Of a stretch of DNA of 64,000 bases, positions 1-22,126 are shown piece by piece. Source of the stretch: Pterobdella sp. o SKG-2022. Lineage: Eukaryota > Annelida > Clitellata > Hirudinida > Piscicolidae. The DNA is taken from contig OZ038324.1 in NCBI GenBank assembly GCA_964035795.1, positions 8,248,792 to 8,312,791 on the forward strand. Reading direction: 5' to 3'. How positions within the stretch are numbered: the first letter of the stretch is position 1; every line of letters starts with the position of its first letter. The notes below the pieces were generated by a model, which worked only from the letters and a program-made list of their open reading frames with translations, searched no databases and was not told the origin of the DNA. Position numbers and translations under genes: made by a program.

Positions 1-601
1 AACCATTATTGTTTTTATTCTTCTAACTTTTTTATTTATTTGATTTTGATTCTATGTTGATATTTTATTTGCTGAATTTTCTAGTTTTATAAGATTTTTA
101 CTAGTTTATAATTAGTTATAATTATTATTAATATTACTATTTATATTATTGTTATGTTTTAGCACCACATCAGCATTTAATATAACTACTGAAAGATTTA
201 TACGGAAGTAAAAAAAAATTTTTAACTCTGAACAAATCACGATGAAGGATGAGCAATTAGTCACATCCTAATTGGCATGCCAATTATGGAAAAATCCAAA
301 CAATGGTCGATTTATTAGCCACACACATAAAGAACAACTTCAAAAATATTCAAAAATGTGTCTTATACATAGTTTTCTGTTTTTTTAAAAAAAAAATATG
401 GAAAGTTTTTTTGAATTTATTTTTGGACTTTAAAAGATTTTAAGATTTGAAGTGTCTTAAGAAAATTCAATCAAAGATTTTGTATTGAGTGATATTTGTA
501 TGATGATTGAATGTAATTCTGACGTTTGAAACAATTGTGGTAAACATTTTTGAAACTAATGAAGATTATAAGATTTTAAAAAATTTTTTGAATAATAAAA
601 A

Positions 602-840
602 TTAAAAAAAATAATAATAAAATAAAAATAAAAAAATAATAATAAAATAAAAATAAAAAAAATAATAATAAAATAAAAATAAAAAAAATAATAAAATCAA
701 AAAAAAAAATTTTTTTAAATAATAAAAAAAAAAATTAAAAAATAATAAAAATAGAAAAAAAATAATAAAAATTAAAAAAAAAATAATAAAAATAATGAAA
801 ATTAAAAAAATAATAAAAATAAAAATTTTAAGAAGTAGAA
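602..840. repeat. A-rich AAT/AAAAT low-complexity tract
   Basis: About 240 bp made almost only of A and T, built from units such as AATAATAATAAAATAAAAAT. The opposite strand reads as a Phe/Ile/Leu-rich frame, which is a composition effect and not a gene. Confidence 0.9.
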
Positions 841-2135
841 CACAAATAATAACATGAGACATAATAACAGTTTTAAAAAAAACAAAAAAAAGGTTACTTT
901 GAGCACATATGTACTTCAGTTTGGCATCGAAACCCTGAAAATGAAATTTTAGAACATTAGGGATAATGGCAGGAAACCTATGATGGACAAATTATTTAGA
1001 AAGTTTGCATTTCTTTGTTGGTGAAGTTGGGGCGAATAACTATAAATTAAGATATTTTTAAATAAGAAAAAATTCTTTTTAATTAATTACATTTTTAGCA
1101 ATTTTAAAAATTTTCTATTACTTCATCACAACCTATATCATCACATCATCAATCTTAGCTACGCAACTTTAAGCAAAATTACATTATTTGCTGTTTTTTA
1201 ACATTTTTTTTCAATTTTTTCCGCAACTTTGTTAACAATAAAACTAGTTTTTTCCACTTTGTGTTGTCAAAATTTTGATAGTTTTTGACCAGTTTTGACC
1301 CGTTTTCCAGCTCATAAATGTTTGTTTTTATATCGTTTTAAAACTGTTTTATTTAAATTTTTCAAAAGCGATTTGAGTTTTCTTTTCACATCAGTTCTAT
1401 GTGAATTGTTCAAAAGATTTCTTTCTCTTATGATTATAAACTCATTTTCTTTTTTGGCAGCCCAGATTTAACGTTTCCAGAAACAGTTTTGTTTTAAAAA
1501 GATTTCCAACTGTTATAACTTCGTTTGTTTTTTATTTTCTATATTTTTGGAATTCACTAGTTTTTTTGCAAACTTCATGCTAATTAATTATTATTATTGT
1601 TTATTTTATCATTATTTATTTTATCAACTGTGAAAATTTAATTTTTTTGTTCCAGGAAAGATGTAATTATTTTGCAGATATTTTTCATCACTAGTTTTTT
1701 TTTTCCAAATTTGAGACTCAAATTTTAAGACATGTCAAGCTTGATGCATCCAAGTGACACGAAACAACAAGACTTAAAAACTGTTAATGATGAAACATGC
1801 TACGTGTGTCGAGTTTTCGATCTTTGACACAGTCAAAAAATTGTTTTACAAACTAATAGTTCAAAAAATTAAACTTCTTATTCCATAGCTTTTATGATAT
1901 ATCTTTGCAACATTCATGAACTGCAAGATTAGGAATTTATTATGATATAGAAATGGTGTTACATAATAGGCCTTGTTTTATTAGAGTTGCTTACACATTT
2001 TCATTTTTTATTATCTCTGATTTACATTATAGTCCACGTCACTTTATTATTTTGGTAATATTTTTGCAATAATTATGGGGTTTACAATTAACTTTTATCT
2101 GTTGCCATAGTAATATCAATAAAACTGTTTCTCAT

Positions 2136-2226
2136 ACTTGAAAATGTTACGTTGTTAACGAAAAGCTTCGTATCTTAATAAACTTTCTATAGTGTTTATA
2201 TAAACTGTGTTCTGAAATTATATTCA
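2136..2226. mobile_element. Half copy of foldback family A
   Basis: The segment carries the core GTTAACGAAAAGCTTCGTAT, then TTAATAAACTTT and GTGTTCTGAAATTATATTC. This matches the right arm of the complete foldback element at 9543-9703. A clear left arm is missing, so this looks like a decayed or half copy. The identification rests only on similarity within the window. Confidence 0.6.
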
Positions 2227-2299
2227 TTTTACGGTTTGGCTTAAACTTTTAAAGTTCATGAAAAGATTTTTTGAAATTGGAAAAATTTTTTTTTGGGAT

Positions 2300-2491
2300 T
2301 TAAAAATTTTTTTCTCGCAGGTAGTAGGACCAGCGAGCTCTACCAATAACATCACCCAAACTCCATTTAGAGCGACCTTCTTTTTGACTCACGGCTAAAA
2401 AAATTTCATGATCAGACTCAACTTGTGGAAAAATATTTTTTATAAGTGCGTTGAAAAATTCTGTATGAGCAATTAAAATGTTTGGACTCAA
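2300..2491 (-). CDS. Possible isolated exon, product unknown
   Basis: A 63-codon open frame reads with a balanced, protein-like composition, including FFNALIKNIFPQVESDHEIF and later SKWSLGDVIGRARW. This stands out from the Lys/Asn/Phe/Ile noise of neighbouring frames. A TTTTAG acceptor-like sequence lies just upstream, and a possible donor (GTAGAG) lies inside the frame after GDVIG. I do not recognise the family. No flanking exon was found within several kilobases, so it could be an exon of a gene with very large introns, a processed remnant, or chance. Confidence 0.25.
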   Translation of the reverse strand: MSPNILIAHTEFFNALIKNIFPQVESDHEIFLAVSQKEGRSKWSLGDVIGRARWSYYLREKNF

Positions 2492-4386
2492 AAACTACCC
2501 TAAAAAATACCTAATTTTTTTCAAAAGTTTGATAAAAAAATATATACTCGCCCAACTTGAGAGCAAAACTCGAAAAAAAATTGTTGAACCGAACACTAAA
2601 AAAATACAACAATAAAAAAAAATACAAAAATAAAACAAAAAAACAACCATAAAAACAAAATCAAAGTTTCATTAATAAAATTAACACTGATTTTGCCTCA
2701 CACAAAAGTAAGTTAAGCTGAACAAAAAGCTTTGATAAAGCTCAAAGGAAACTTGCAAAGTTGTTTTTGTGCAGCTCAATGACAACTGAAGCTCCAAAGA
2801 GGATGTGTTTTTAACAAAAATTTTCAGTTTTTTTGTTCAAAAACATCTCTGAAGCAGTTTAAAAATCAAAGCTTTTGTCTAAAAACGTTTCAAATTTGCA
2901 TTCATGTTTTCGAGGTAATCTTATTCGAGAAACATGGAAATCTCAAATTTCCAGTTGTTTTTAGTGAATTTTTTCAATTTGTATCTCTATTATAATACAA
3001 TTATTCAAAATTATTTTTGATCAATGCACCAAAGACAAACAAACCTTGATGTAGCTTCCGTTTATGTAGTCATTATCGCCCGGCAGTTGAACTCGGTTGT
3101 AATCGTCTGAAAATTAACTCACAGTTTTCATCGTTAGCATTTCATATCATTTTCAATTGGTAATACTTCTCGAATATTATTATATTATTATAATCAATTT
3201 TTTTATATTCTTAGTTCTTGATCTTATCATTCAAAATTTTTTGGCTATCTTACTTTTGCTTAATATTTAAAAAATCTAATGTCGCTTTTTTAAAAAATGA
3301 ATAAAATCAGAACTGAATTCGAAAAAAAAGCTTGAAGACAAGGCGGAGTAGTGAGGTTGGCATGATTTGGGCACAGATGGAAAACTAGAAAAAATTACCT
3401 ACACTGAAATATTTTTTGAATAAAATTTTATGAAAAAAAAGTAAAAAAAAAAATAAACAAAAAACCTATGAAAACAGTGGGGAATTATTTAAAAATAGGA
3501 GGAGTATGTGGAACCAAAAGAAAATATTTATAGGCAACTTTGAACTGAAAACTCATAAAACTGAGATTTTTTTGAGTTTCAACGTAGTTATTTTCCATGG
3601 AAACAAGTGATATCATGAGAGGTTTCAGAATGATTCTCAACATCCACCTACATCAATGTTAACAGACCATCAATTACAATTCAGTGAATTTAAAAGAGTC
3701 CAAGCAAGATAAATATAGGGACGTCTCTTCATTATTTTGAGACATAAAGTTATTTATTGCCCTTGTGATGTAACAAAAGTATTGTCTACATGTATTTTTT
3801 GTATATTTAATTTTCATTTTTCAATTCTTAGTTTTCTAATTTATTTGTGGTTATTATCGCTTAATTGTTCAAATCTGGAAATCTTCAGAAAGCACGTTTT
3901 AAGTCATGATTTTAAGTTTGAATTTTTCAGAATTTTTTTTATGTGCTCAAATAAAGGAAATTTTTACAGGGTATTGTATTTATAAAGCTGTTTTTGAGGC
4001 TGTTGTTTGGCTCCAGAGCAGTTGTGGCGGGAAACATGAAGTCCTCAGGGAGGTTCTGGGTGGAAGTTATTCTCAGAATTATTTTATTTTATTTGATCAT
4101 ATAGTTTTTTTTTGAATAAACTAATTTATTTATTCAAAAGCAATTTCGAAAACTTGCGAACAATGGAAAAACCCTATTAATCAATATTTAAATTTAAAAA
4201 TGAAAAACTCAAATTGTGTTTGAAACTCTTCTTCCAGTCTTGATAAACTTCAAAAGTCTTTTCATTCAAATTTAAATGAAAAAAAATTATTTTGTTTTTT
4301 TATGCAGAAGTTCATTGGGCAAGCACACAAAATTCTCAATAAAATTGAAATAATTATTTGAATTTAACGAAAGCACATTGCTGCTT

Positions 4387-4586
4387 NNNNNNNNNNNNNN
4401 NNNNNNNNNNNNNNNNNNNNNNNNNNNNNNNNNNNNNNNNNNNNNNNNNNNNNNNNNNNNNNNNNNNNNNNNNNNNNNNNNNNNNNNNNNNNNNNNNNNN
4501 NNNNNNNNNNNNNNNNNNNNNNNNNNNNNNNNNNNNNNNNNNNNNNNNNNNNNNNNNNNNNNNNNNNNNNNNNNNNNNNNNNNNNN
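4387..4586. other. Assembly gap (200 Ns)
   Basis: Exactly 200 undetermined bases, the usual placeholder for a gap of unknown size. It truncates the LINE open reading frame that enters it from 4587, so the reverse transcriptase part of that copy may be hidden or lost here. Frames that cross the Ns are meaningless. Confidence 0.99.
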
Positions 4587-5492
4587 ATATTTTATTTTAT
4601 GATTCTTCAGTATCAATTTGGATATAACCATATTATGATCTGAAATATGAATTGTTTTTTGAGTGACCTTGGTATCACATATGTTTGCTCGTAACTGATG
4701 ACTGATGAGCACATAATCAAGGACATGTCCTTTTTTTTGATTCGGGTGATACCAAGTCCATTGGTGTATTCTTTTGTGTGGGAAGATGGTGTTTGTTATT
4801 ATCAGACCGTTGGTGTTGCAGAAATCAACTAACCTTGAGCCATTCACATTTCTTTTATCTGGGTTATGACGGCCATGGAGTCGTGATGGGTTTTCAAGTG
4901 GTCCAACACGTGCGTTGAAGTCTCCCAACACTATCACATGTTCTTTTTTGTTGATTCTGACAAGTTGGTCTTGCAGGGTTTCGTAAAAGTTTTCAGATTC
5001 TTCTTCATCGTCTACCTCCGTTGGGGCATAGACGGCTATGAAGTTTATGTGTTTGTCTTCAACTTTTATTCTTGCTTTAATCACTCTTTCTGAAATCATG
5101 CTGTGAGTGCCTTCTTTCTTCCAAGCCTTTCTGAGATCACCTCTGAGGGCAATAGCTACTCCTCGTTGGTTACCATTTTTTGGTTCTGAGAGCCCAGAAT
5201 AAAGCACTGTTGTGCCTTCGATTTCCAGAGTGCCACTGCCTGCCCATTGCACTTCCGACATTGCTAAGAGAGATAAGTTTTTTTCTCTCATTGTTGCAAT
5301 AACGTTTATCAGTTTTATGCTGAACTTCGTTGGGTTGCCCATGCTTTTGACGTTCCAGCATCCTATTTTTGTGGTTTCAATCTTCATTTTTACTAAGGAT
5401 TTGGTGTGGTTTTGCACTGGTACGTTATCAGCAATACGCAGTGATTTTTTTGTGTTTAATGCTTTTTGAATATATTTGGATGTTTGTTTCAT
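4587..5492 (-). CDS. LINE-like APE-type endonuclease domain, truncated by gap
   Basis: The frame opens at ATG 5492 and runs about 300 residues into the assembly gap. It has every hallmark of the exonuclease-endonuclease-phosphatase fold of non-LTR retrotransposons: an N-terminal KIGCWNVKSM block, a catalytic Glu in LLAMSEVQW, INFIAVYAPT, the GDFN motif in VIVLGDFNARVG, LDYVLISHQL and a terminal ISDHNMV (SDH). This enzyme nicks target DNA to prime reverse transcription. In style it resembles RTE/BovB-type proteins that databases often label craniofacial development protein 2-like. No frameshift or stop interrupts the visible part, so this copy may be young. The reverse transcriptase is not visible because sequence is missing at 4387-4586 and the bases beyond the gap look non-coding. 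Confidence 0.88.
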
Positions 5493-6544
<1,052 letters not shown>

Positions 6545-7034
6545 TGTTGTTCTTGCGTTCATCCACCATGAAGTAGGTGCAAAGGATTGAGAGATGAGCA
6601 TTTTTCTTGTGGTTATAAATGCCTCGTGGTTTGAAGTTCAGCCCGCAGTATTGACACTTTATGCTTGCTTGTGTCTGGTGCTTCTGTCTCACGTGGTTTG
6701 CCAGACCTGCTTTACTGGCAGCTACTCTGTTGCATCTCGGAAACGTGCAGGATAAGACTTTGTCAAAACTGTTGTTATTGTTGCTATTGTTTTGATTGTT
6801 GTTGCTATTCTTGTAGCTGTTGTTGCTATTGTTTCGATTGTTGTTGATGCTTTTGTTTTGATTGTTTCTATGCTTGTTGCTGCTGTTGTTTTGCTTGTTG
6901 CTATTGTTGTTGTTGCTGTTATTGTTTTGATAAATGATGCTATTGTTTTGATTGATGTTGCTATATTTGTTGTTGTTGTTGCTCTTTTTATTTCGATTAT
7001 TGTTGTAGCCATTGTTTTCGATTGTTGTTGTTTA
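6545..7034 (-). pseudogene. LINE 3' ORF fragment: Asn-rich linker plus two C2H2 zinc fingers
   Basis: One minus-strand frame stays open from about 7034. It first encodes around 85 residues rich in Asn, Ser and Gln, then two zinc-finger motifs. The first is CTFPRCNRVAASKAGLANHV followed by RQKH (C-x4-C-x12-H-x4-H). The second is CQYCGLNFKPRGIYNH followed by KKNAH. Paired C2H2 motifs at the C-terminus of the long ORF are known from several non-LTR retroelement groups and probably bind nucleic acid. There is no plausible start codon, and the frame runs on into the CA repeat without a stop. It is read as the internally deleted 3' end of an element whose head lies at 7135-7575, with loss of the reverse transcriptase. 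Confidence 0.65.
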
Positions 7035-7134
7035 TTGTTTTGATTGTTTTGGCTGTTGTTGTTGTTTTTGTTACTTCTGTTGTTTCGATTGTTGTTGTTG
7101 TTCTTGTTGCTTTATTTGTGCTTCTGAAATTGTT

Positions 7135-7575
7135 TATAGCACTACGTTTTTGTCTTGCATGATTCCAATAACAATCACCAGTTTAAGGCTGAACTTTGTT
7201 GGGTTGCCAAGGCTTTTTACAGTCTAGCACCCAATTCTCTCAATCTTTTCTGTGGATATGGTGTGTGTTGCCCTTTGCACTGGTAAGTTATCAGCTGTAC
7301 GCAGTGTTGTAGCTGTTTTTGCTGTATTACTTAACGTAATTGTAGCAGAGCTGTTAGCTTCGTATAATTTTTCTTAATCCGCTGGGTTTTACCTGTCAAC
7401 TGCTTTTTTTAAACTGAAGAGATTTTTTATTTTTCAAGTTTTGAGCAATATCTCCAACAAAATTGAATAACTTATGTTTTTTGGTAACAGAAACAGCGTT
7501 TTGTAGCAAAGAATTTAATCTTTAACTATCGTAATAAGCAAAAATATACGGAGCAGCTAACACAGCTTCGTGGCT
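7135..7575 (-). mobile_element. Second, decayed LINE 5' head
   Basis: Plus-strand blocks such as CTGAACTTTGTTGGGTTGCC and TTTGCACTGGTAAGTTATCA match CTGAACTTCGTTGGGTTGCC and TTTGCACTGGTACGTTATCA at 5321-5435. Order and spacing agree with the first copy, so this is the 5' leader and first codons of a second copy in the same orientation. It diverges and loses the endonuclease frame at about 7135, where the Asn-rich frame takes over. Confidence 0.75.
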
Positions 7576-7577
7576 TG

Positions 7578-7603
7578 CACACACACATACACACACACAT
7601 AAA
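7578..7603. repeat. Short CA tract at the head of LINE copy 2
   Basis: An imperfect CACACA tract with one CATACA interruption lies directly beside the 5' head of the second LINE copy. The giant CA repeat occupies the same position relative to copy 1. This repeated arrangement suggests that each copy is preceded by the microsatellite tail of another. Confidence 0.75.
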
Positions 7604-9407
7604 TTGTTGTTAGGTTCTTTTAAAATTCCTTCGAATCAATGAAGATGAATTTCAATTCCCATCATTTCACTGCCTCATCCACATAAACTCACGCACATAA
7701 GCTCATAACTCACGCAAATCAAAACACACAAAAGTCAAAGGTTTGCAAGAACATGTTTAAACTCTGGTCTTTCATTTTTTGCCTTTTTGTTTGTGTGTTC
7801 AACTTTTCGAAATAATTTTGTTTTTGGGAGTGAGTGTGTACGTCTGTAAGTTTATGTGTGCGAAAAGGTGTGTGTGCATGCAAACAAACATGGAGGCTTA
7901 AAGCGTTTTGGAAAAATGCTTCTCATAGATCTATCTTTTCCACAAGTTCAGACAGGAGAGCATGCTGAGAATCACATCCTTAAGCATCGACAATACGTAT
8001 CCAAATTGATTTTTATTTTCAATCTAGGTGTTTATACCCAATATTTCTTTTTAATGTCTCAATGCTAACAACTTCACGTGCACAAATGTTTGTGCAAACG
8101 TACGTGAATATGGCACTATATAAGCGTGTGGAGGCAGTGTGCAAGGAGTGGAAGTGCTGTGGCTGAAGTAGGTGCTTGTGTTGTTGTTAAAATAATGATT
8201 TTAATTTATTTGAAGGATTGTAGTAGTCTTATAAAAAAGAGTAATAGTGAAAAGTAGAAAAAATTTATAAAAATGGTTTTTTATGAGAGGGTTGGAGGAT
8301 AATTAAACTGTTACTCTCGATGTTTTCCATAGAGATGGGATAATTTTTCAGATTTTTGGTGAAGTTACACTTATCAGAAATTCTGGAATTGTGCTTCAAT
8401 AATTATATTTTGATGATTTCTCCTAGTTGATGCTTGGTTGGAAAATAGTATGTATAAATACAAAAAGTTTCGTTGGGAAATGTGATTTTATTACTAAGAA
8501 TAGTTAATCTCAAAATTTTGAATCATAGAAACACGACAACATTTGCATCATCAGGGAAATAATAATTAGTGACCTTATGATGATGTAGAATACATCGAAA
8601 AGCTTCGTCAAAATAAAAAAATTCAAGTTTTGTCGCGTTTTTATGATTCCTGATTTTATTAGTTTATGAAGTTATATTATGAAGTACAACTTTGAGAAAA
8701 TTCTAGTTTCTTTTTGACTGAATGCATCTCATGAACTCACTATTCTAAAGTTTGGGTTGTAAGCTAACTTAAAAAACAATTTGAAAATTTTTTTAAAAAT
8801 AGCTTTACAAGAAGAAGCAATCTTAATAATTTTTTCATTAAATTAAAATTTTTGACAAAAAATTTCAAATGTTGAAGTGTCAAATTGAGACAATTCAATT
8901 TTCTTAATTAAAAAAAAAATTGAGTTCTTAAATAAAATTTATAATTTTGAACAAAAGCTTCAAAGACTAAAAATTTATTTGCTCATAATCCTCACCCACA
9001 AAGTTCACATAAATTGCTTCAATCTTTGCCACAAAACACTCGTTCGAGATGTTATTTCCAAACGTAATGTTTAAAAATTAGAAAATAAAGATTTTATGGT
9101 AATTATTAAAGCGTATTGACCTACTGAATTGTTTTTTAACTCTGAAACGCCAATAAAAAAAAGAAAAAGAAGCTAAGAGTTTTTCCCTCTTTGAAATGCT
9201 GTTACTATTTTTAGACAATTAATATGTTGAGTTATTATGAATAAGGAAATATTTTATCTTTTTTGAACATAATATTTCACTATTCTAACTCTCCAAACCA
9301 ATCAGAAATACTCAAAAATAATTTTCGAAATTTATGCAAGTCCACGATGTTTTTCGTGAATTGAACTCACATTTTCAAGATTGGTTTTGCTTCAAAGTAA
9401 TTTTAAA

Positions 9408-9408
<1 letters not shown>

Positions 9409-9441
<33 letters not shown>

Positions 9442-9452
9442 TTAATAATAAT
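9409..9452. repeat. (AAT)n microsatellite
   Basis: About 14 AAT units with one ATT interruption, in non-genic sequence. Confidence 0.9.
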
Positions 9453-9542
9453 AACAACGAATGACTGAGCAAAATTCAGTTTTTGCATGTCGTCACGTGA
9501 CAAAATGAGACTTAATGATTTTTCCAAAAGCCACAATAAAAT

Positions 9543-9703
9543 GAATATAATTTCAGAACACTGGTCAGTTTATTAAAATACGAAGCTTTTCATTATTAAC
9601 GTATATTTAAGTATATTTCAGGTGTATTCAAGTTGAAGATGTCACGTTGATAACGAAAAGCTTGGTATCTTAATAAACTAACCAGTGTTCTGAAATTACA
9701 TTC
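9543..9703. mobile_element. Foldback (MITE-like) element, family A, complete
   Basis: The 161-bp element has two arms of about 58 bp that are inverted repeats of each other with around eight mismatches. The left arm begins GAATATAATTTCAGAACACT, and the right arm, reverse-complemented, begins GAATGTAATTTCAGAACACT. Both continue through TTTATTAA and an AAGCTTTTC core. No coding capacity is present. The shape is that of a non-autonomous DNA transposon or foldback element. Flanking target duplications are not obvious by eye in such AT-rich DNA. Confidence 0.85.
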
Positions 9704-11643
9704 AAAATGCGACTTGTTTCCAAGTTTTCCACTCAGCCTAATTTTTTCAATTTTGTTTAAGATCTCATTTTTCATTCAACTTCAATGCTCCATGAAAAAT
9801 GGCTTGTGGTCATTATTTTTGGCGCTGAAACATTAAGAAAAATAGAAAACTTCTTGGAAAGATTTGAAAACAATTTATTTGAAACGTTTTTCAATAGTTG
9901 AAGTTAAAAATAACAGTTTTCGATTGAACTTGTCAACATGAACAAAGGGATTTTTTTTTTTAAATTTCATCAAAACAAAAGTTCAAGACTGTTTTTTTTC
10001 CATATATCAAATTCTCAACACTGAAATTTGTATAGTCGAAACCATCTGTTTTAGCAGACTCCCAAGATTTAAATTGATAATTTTTGATTGGATGAGGCAA
10101 ACTCAAAATTTTATAAGCAACACAACATGGAAGCTTGTCTCAAGAAATTCTTGCATCATCGTATAAAGAATGCATCACAAGAGGGTTTTAACGAGAAGCT
10201 TCGTGTTTTCTTGCTCATAAAAGCTTGTTTCATTCAATCTGGCCTTGAAAACTATTTCACTTCATTAATGAATCTTGTTTTAGTGTGAAGTTTAAGAACT
10301 CTTTTTTATTCCCTAGAGAATTATCTTTCTTTTTTCGAGTTTGTCGAGCCAACAAAATTGGCTTTATAAAATAGTTTTGCGAAAAGCTTTGTGGAATATC
10401 TAATAAATAGGATGCGAGTTTTTGATACATTTTTTTGAGCTCATTGAATTTCAATTCTATTTGCTTTTGATCTATGAGACCTCAGTATGAAAGGTTTCAT
10501 GAAGAATATTCTGTGATGGCTTAGTTATTTTAGAGGATTTGGTTTCATCTTTTTAATAGAAGCAATTCTTCATTTGTATGCAAAACAAGAAAATTGGTTC
10601 CCAAGAAACCTACCAAAAAAATCATGAAAAACTAAAAAAAACAGGATAAAACTAAAACCACCAATAGAAATTACAAAAAATAGGACAGCTAAATGACGAT
10701 TGATTCAATAACTGACTCAAAAGCAACAAAAAGTGAACCATTGGGGTTTGATTAAAGAAGAGTGAAGAGAAAAGAGACGTAATAACACTCAAGACCTCCA
10801 AGGGGACTCTCACAATGATTTTGTATCATATATACTTGGTGGATTAGGGATGAATGCCGCAAACTGTCAATCAAAAAGCATAAGAGAGGATTATTTTAAA
10901 ATAACAGGTTATGAACTGAGAAGGGTTGCCACTTGGTCGTTTAGTGAAGTTCACAACACACTGTTTACATCTCACTTTGAAAATTCATTTTCTTATTTAT
11001 TAGTCCATTAGTAATGTCACTTTTTTTAACCACGTGACCACTTGTTTAATCTATTTTTATTGCTCCAATCAGAAGCGACCTAACGATTGACTTACTTCAT
11101 ATATTTTTGCAGACCTCAACAATTTATTTTAAAAACTTCCACGTTGAAATCAACAGCATAAGTTTAAAACTTTTAAATGAAAAGTTTGTAGATACTTTTT
11201 GAGAACTTAATTGAAAAGTTATTTTTTTTGGTTTTTTATGGTTGAATTTCAAGAATAACTCCTTCATTGGTATCCATGTAATGCTATAAAAATTTTTTAT
11301 ACCATGATGGTCTTTGAAAAACTCTGAAAAATTGGTCAAATTATCTGAAAATCGTTCACTTCATTCTACGCAAGGTCGCCATTTCTCATACATTTCCAAG
11401 TTGCCTGAGTTTCTAGAAGGTTTTTATTGAAAAAACTAATTCAAATTATTAAGAAGCATTAATATTACTTAAGAAAGCGAACTTTTTCCAAAGTTTTTAT
11501 GATGATAAACTTGGGATTTTTAAGCTAATATTTATTTCTTTTTTTAAATTCTTGAAATTTTTTTAGCTTTTAATTTTAAAACAAAAAAATTTTTCATAGT
11601 TTTTATTTATTTCCACTCCTCACTAGTGCACCTAGAATTTGAT

Positions 11644-20698
<9,055 letters not shown>

Positions 20699-20726
20699 GG
20701 CCCCATGCAACGTAGCTATTCCCCGC

Positions 20727-20732
20727 AATAAA
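20727..20732 (+). terminator. Candidate polyadenylation signal for the GPCR
   Basis: A canonical AATAAA lies 29 bp after the TAA at 20696-20698. It would serve if the transcript ends with that stop. It would be intronic if the alternative last exon at 20739-20959 is used. Confidence 0.35.
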
Positions 20733-20738
20733 TTTCTA

Positions 20739-20959
20739 GATTCATCAACGAAGAAAAACTCTCATCGCCTTCAACAGAACAAAAAAATTCGGTGCATGGT
20801 CATAATGGAGAAGAAAAGAAAGGAAACGATAGATGTTGTGAAGTTAGTAGTAATTGTGTTACAAAAGACCTCCAAGGAAATGTTATTGCGGTGTTGCCAG
20901 TTATACCCTTGCGCTTATGTGCTGTTCGTACTCACAAAGTGATATATGATCTTGAATAA
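20739..20959 (+). CDS. Candidate alternative last exon of the GPCR
   Basis: After a TTTCTAG acceptor-like sequence, one frame stays open for about 73 codons with mixed composition, containing NDRCCEVSSNCVTKDLQGN and ending in KVIYDLE before TAA. The upstream exon contains a near-consensus donor (AAT|GTAAGA) right after WKKIN. That donor is in phase 0 and this frame needs phase 1, so a direct join would instead yield a short tail ending in KKFGAWS. The region may be a real C-terminal exon using another junction, or chance. Confidence 0.3.
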
Positions 20960-22126
20960 ACTGCTGCTTATAAATAACTTAGAATAAGTGTTTTTTATTG
21001 TCTTATGATTTATTGTGCAAACGTGAGATAAGGATATAGAAAGATTTATTTTGTAATTTGAATACCATTGAGGTCAGAAGTTTCATTATATATTAACCCT
21101 CATCTATAAGCTCTCAGATCTTTATCAGGTTATTGAAGCTTTTTGCAAATATAAAAAATTTTTATGAAAAGCTTCTTTTTTAAAGAAATTATTTTGTCCA
21201 TGATATGGCTGTTTGCAAAAATTTCAACCTAAAACTCAGAATGTATACATGCCAATTTTTCTTTTTTATGTATATTTTAAATGGCCTAATAGTGATTTTG
21301 TAATTGAAAACTTTTTAATGGTGGCGAAAAATTATTCTGTGCAAAAAAGCCGAGTTTTTTTTCTATTGGTTATCAAAAAAAAGAAAATATATTTAATTAA
21401 AATTAATTAAAATTCAAAATTCGTTGTAATTAAATTATTAAAACTTTTCAGAAAAATAAAAAATATTTGTTTTAAATCTCTTAAAATTTCTATCTTATTT
21501 TAGCTAATAGGATTATTCAATTTAAAATAATTTGGAAACATAGAAAAGTATTATCGAAGTTCATCTTTAGAAACTTCGACAAAAAAAAAAAATTTTTATC
21601 AAATATTTTTAAAAAATAGGATAAACTAATGTTTATTTGATAATGCAGACAAAATTTTGCTTTCAAATAACACAGTTTTACGAACGAGCATAAAATACAG
21701 GATTTTGAAAATTTTTAAATATTTTTAATGAAAAAAAAAAATGTTTTTGATCATTTTGAAAGCTCGTAAAATTTAAGGATTTCATGAATTTTCAAAATAT
21801 GAATGGAAATAAACATTCCAGTACTTTAAAAGTTTTTAACTCTTAAATCCTTATAAAACAATCCAACTTTACTGCTTAAAATGAAACTTGCTCTGTTCAA
21901 CTTGAATTAATTATAAGCTTTAAAAAGTTTTTTTGAAAAAATTTTTTCTAAATTCTGAATAGTTCATTTAAAAGTTTGTGATAAACATATCAAATCGACA
22001 TTTATGTATCATTTTGAAACATCAATTTTATAAAATTTTGGATGTTTGTTGTTTTGTTTTTTTTTGATAAATATTTATAATAGATTTATATACTCGGAAT
22101 CTAAAATTTAGAAATGAACTTGAAAG
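20960..22126. other. Intergenic stretch between GPCR and Rab9
   Basis: AT-rich sequence with no family-like exon on either strand. Promoter elements for the Rab9 gene must lie in its right half, but no clear TATA box is distinguishable from background AT richness. Confidence 0.6.

Larger units (their letters stand above)
1..4286. other. AT-rich non-genic stretch
   Basis: This stretch is very AT-rich, with many homopolymer A and T runs. I see no exon with convincing family similarity apart from the weak candidate at 2300-2491. It contains an A/AAT-rich low-complexity tract (602-840) and half of a foldback repeat (2136-2226). Short open frames around 3737-4115 have the composition of random AT-rich DNA and are not called. 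Confidence 0.6.
7611..11643. other. Non-genic AT-rich stretch upstream of the GPCR gene
   Basis: No exon with recognisable similarity was seen here on either strand. The region holds an AAT microsatellite and a complete foldback element. A CTATATAAGCG sequence near 8116 resembles a TATA box but has no attached gene. Short frames such as 10088-10288 and 11124-11339 have low-complexity AT-driven composition. Confidence 0.6.

Noticed and set aside
4358..4627. Plus-strand frames across the N run
   Set aside because: They consist almost entirely of undetermined bases.
10088..10288. Plus-strand frame MDEANSKFYKQHNMEACLKK
   Set aside because: The composition is weakly protein-like, but no recognisable family, no splice context and no neighbouring exons were seen.
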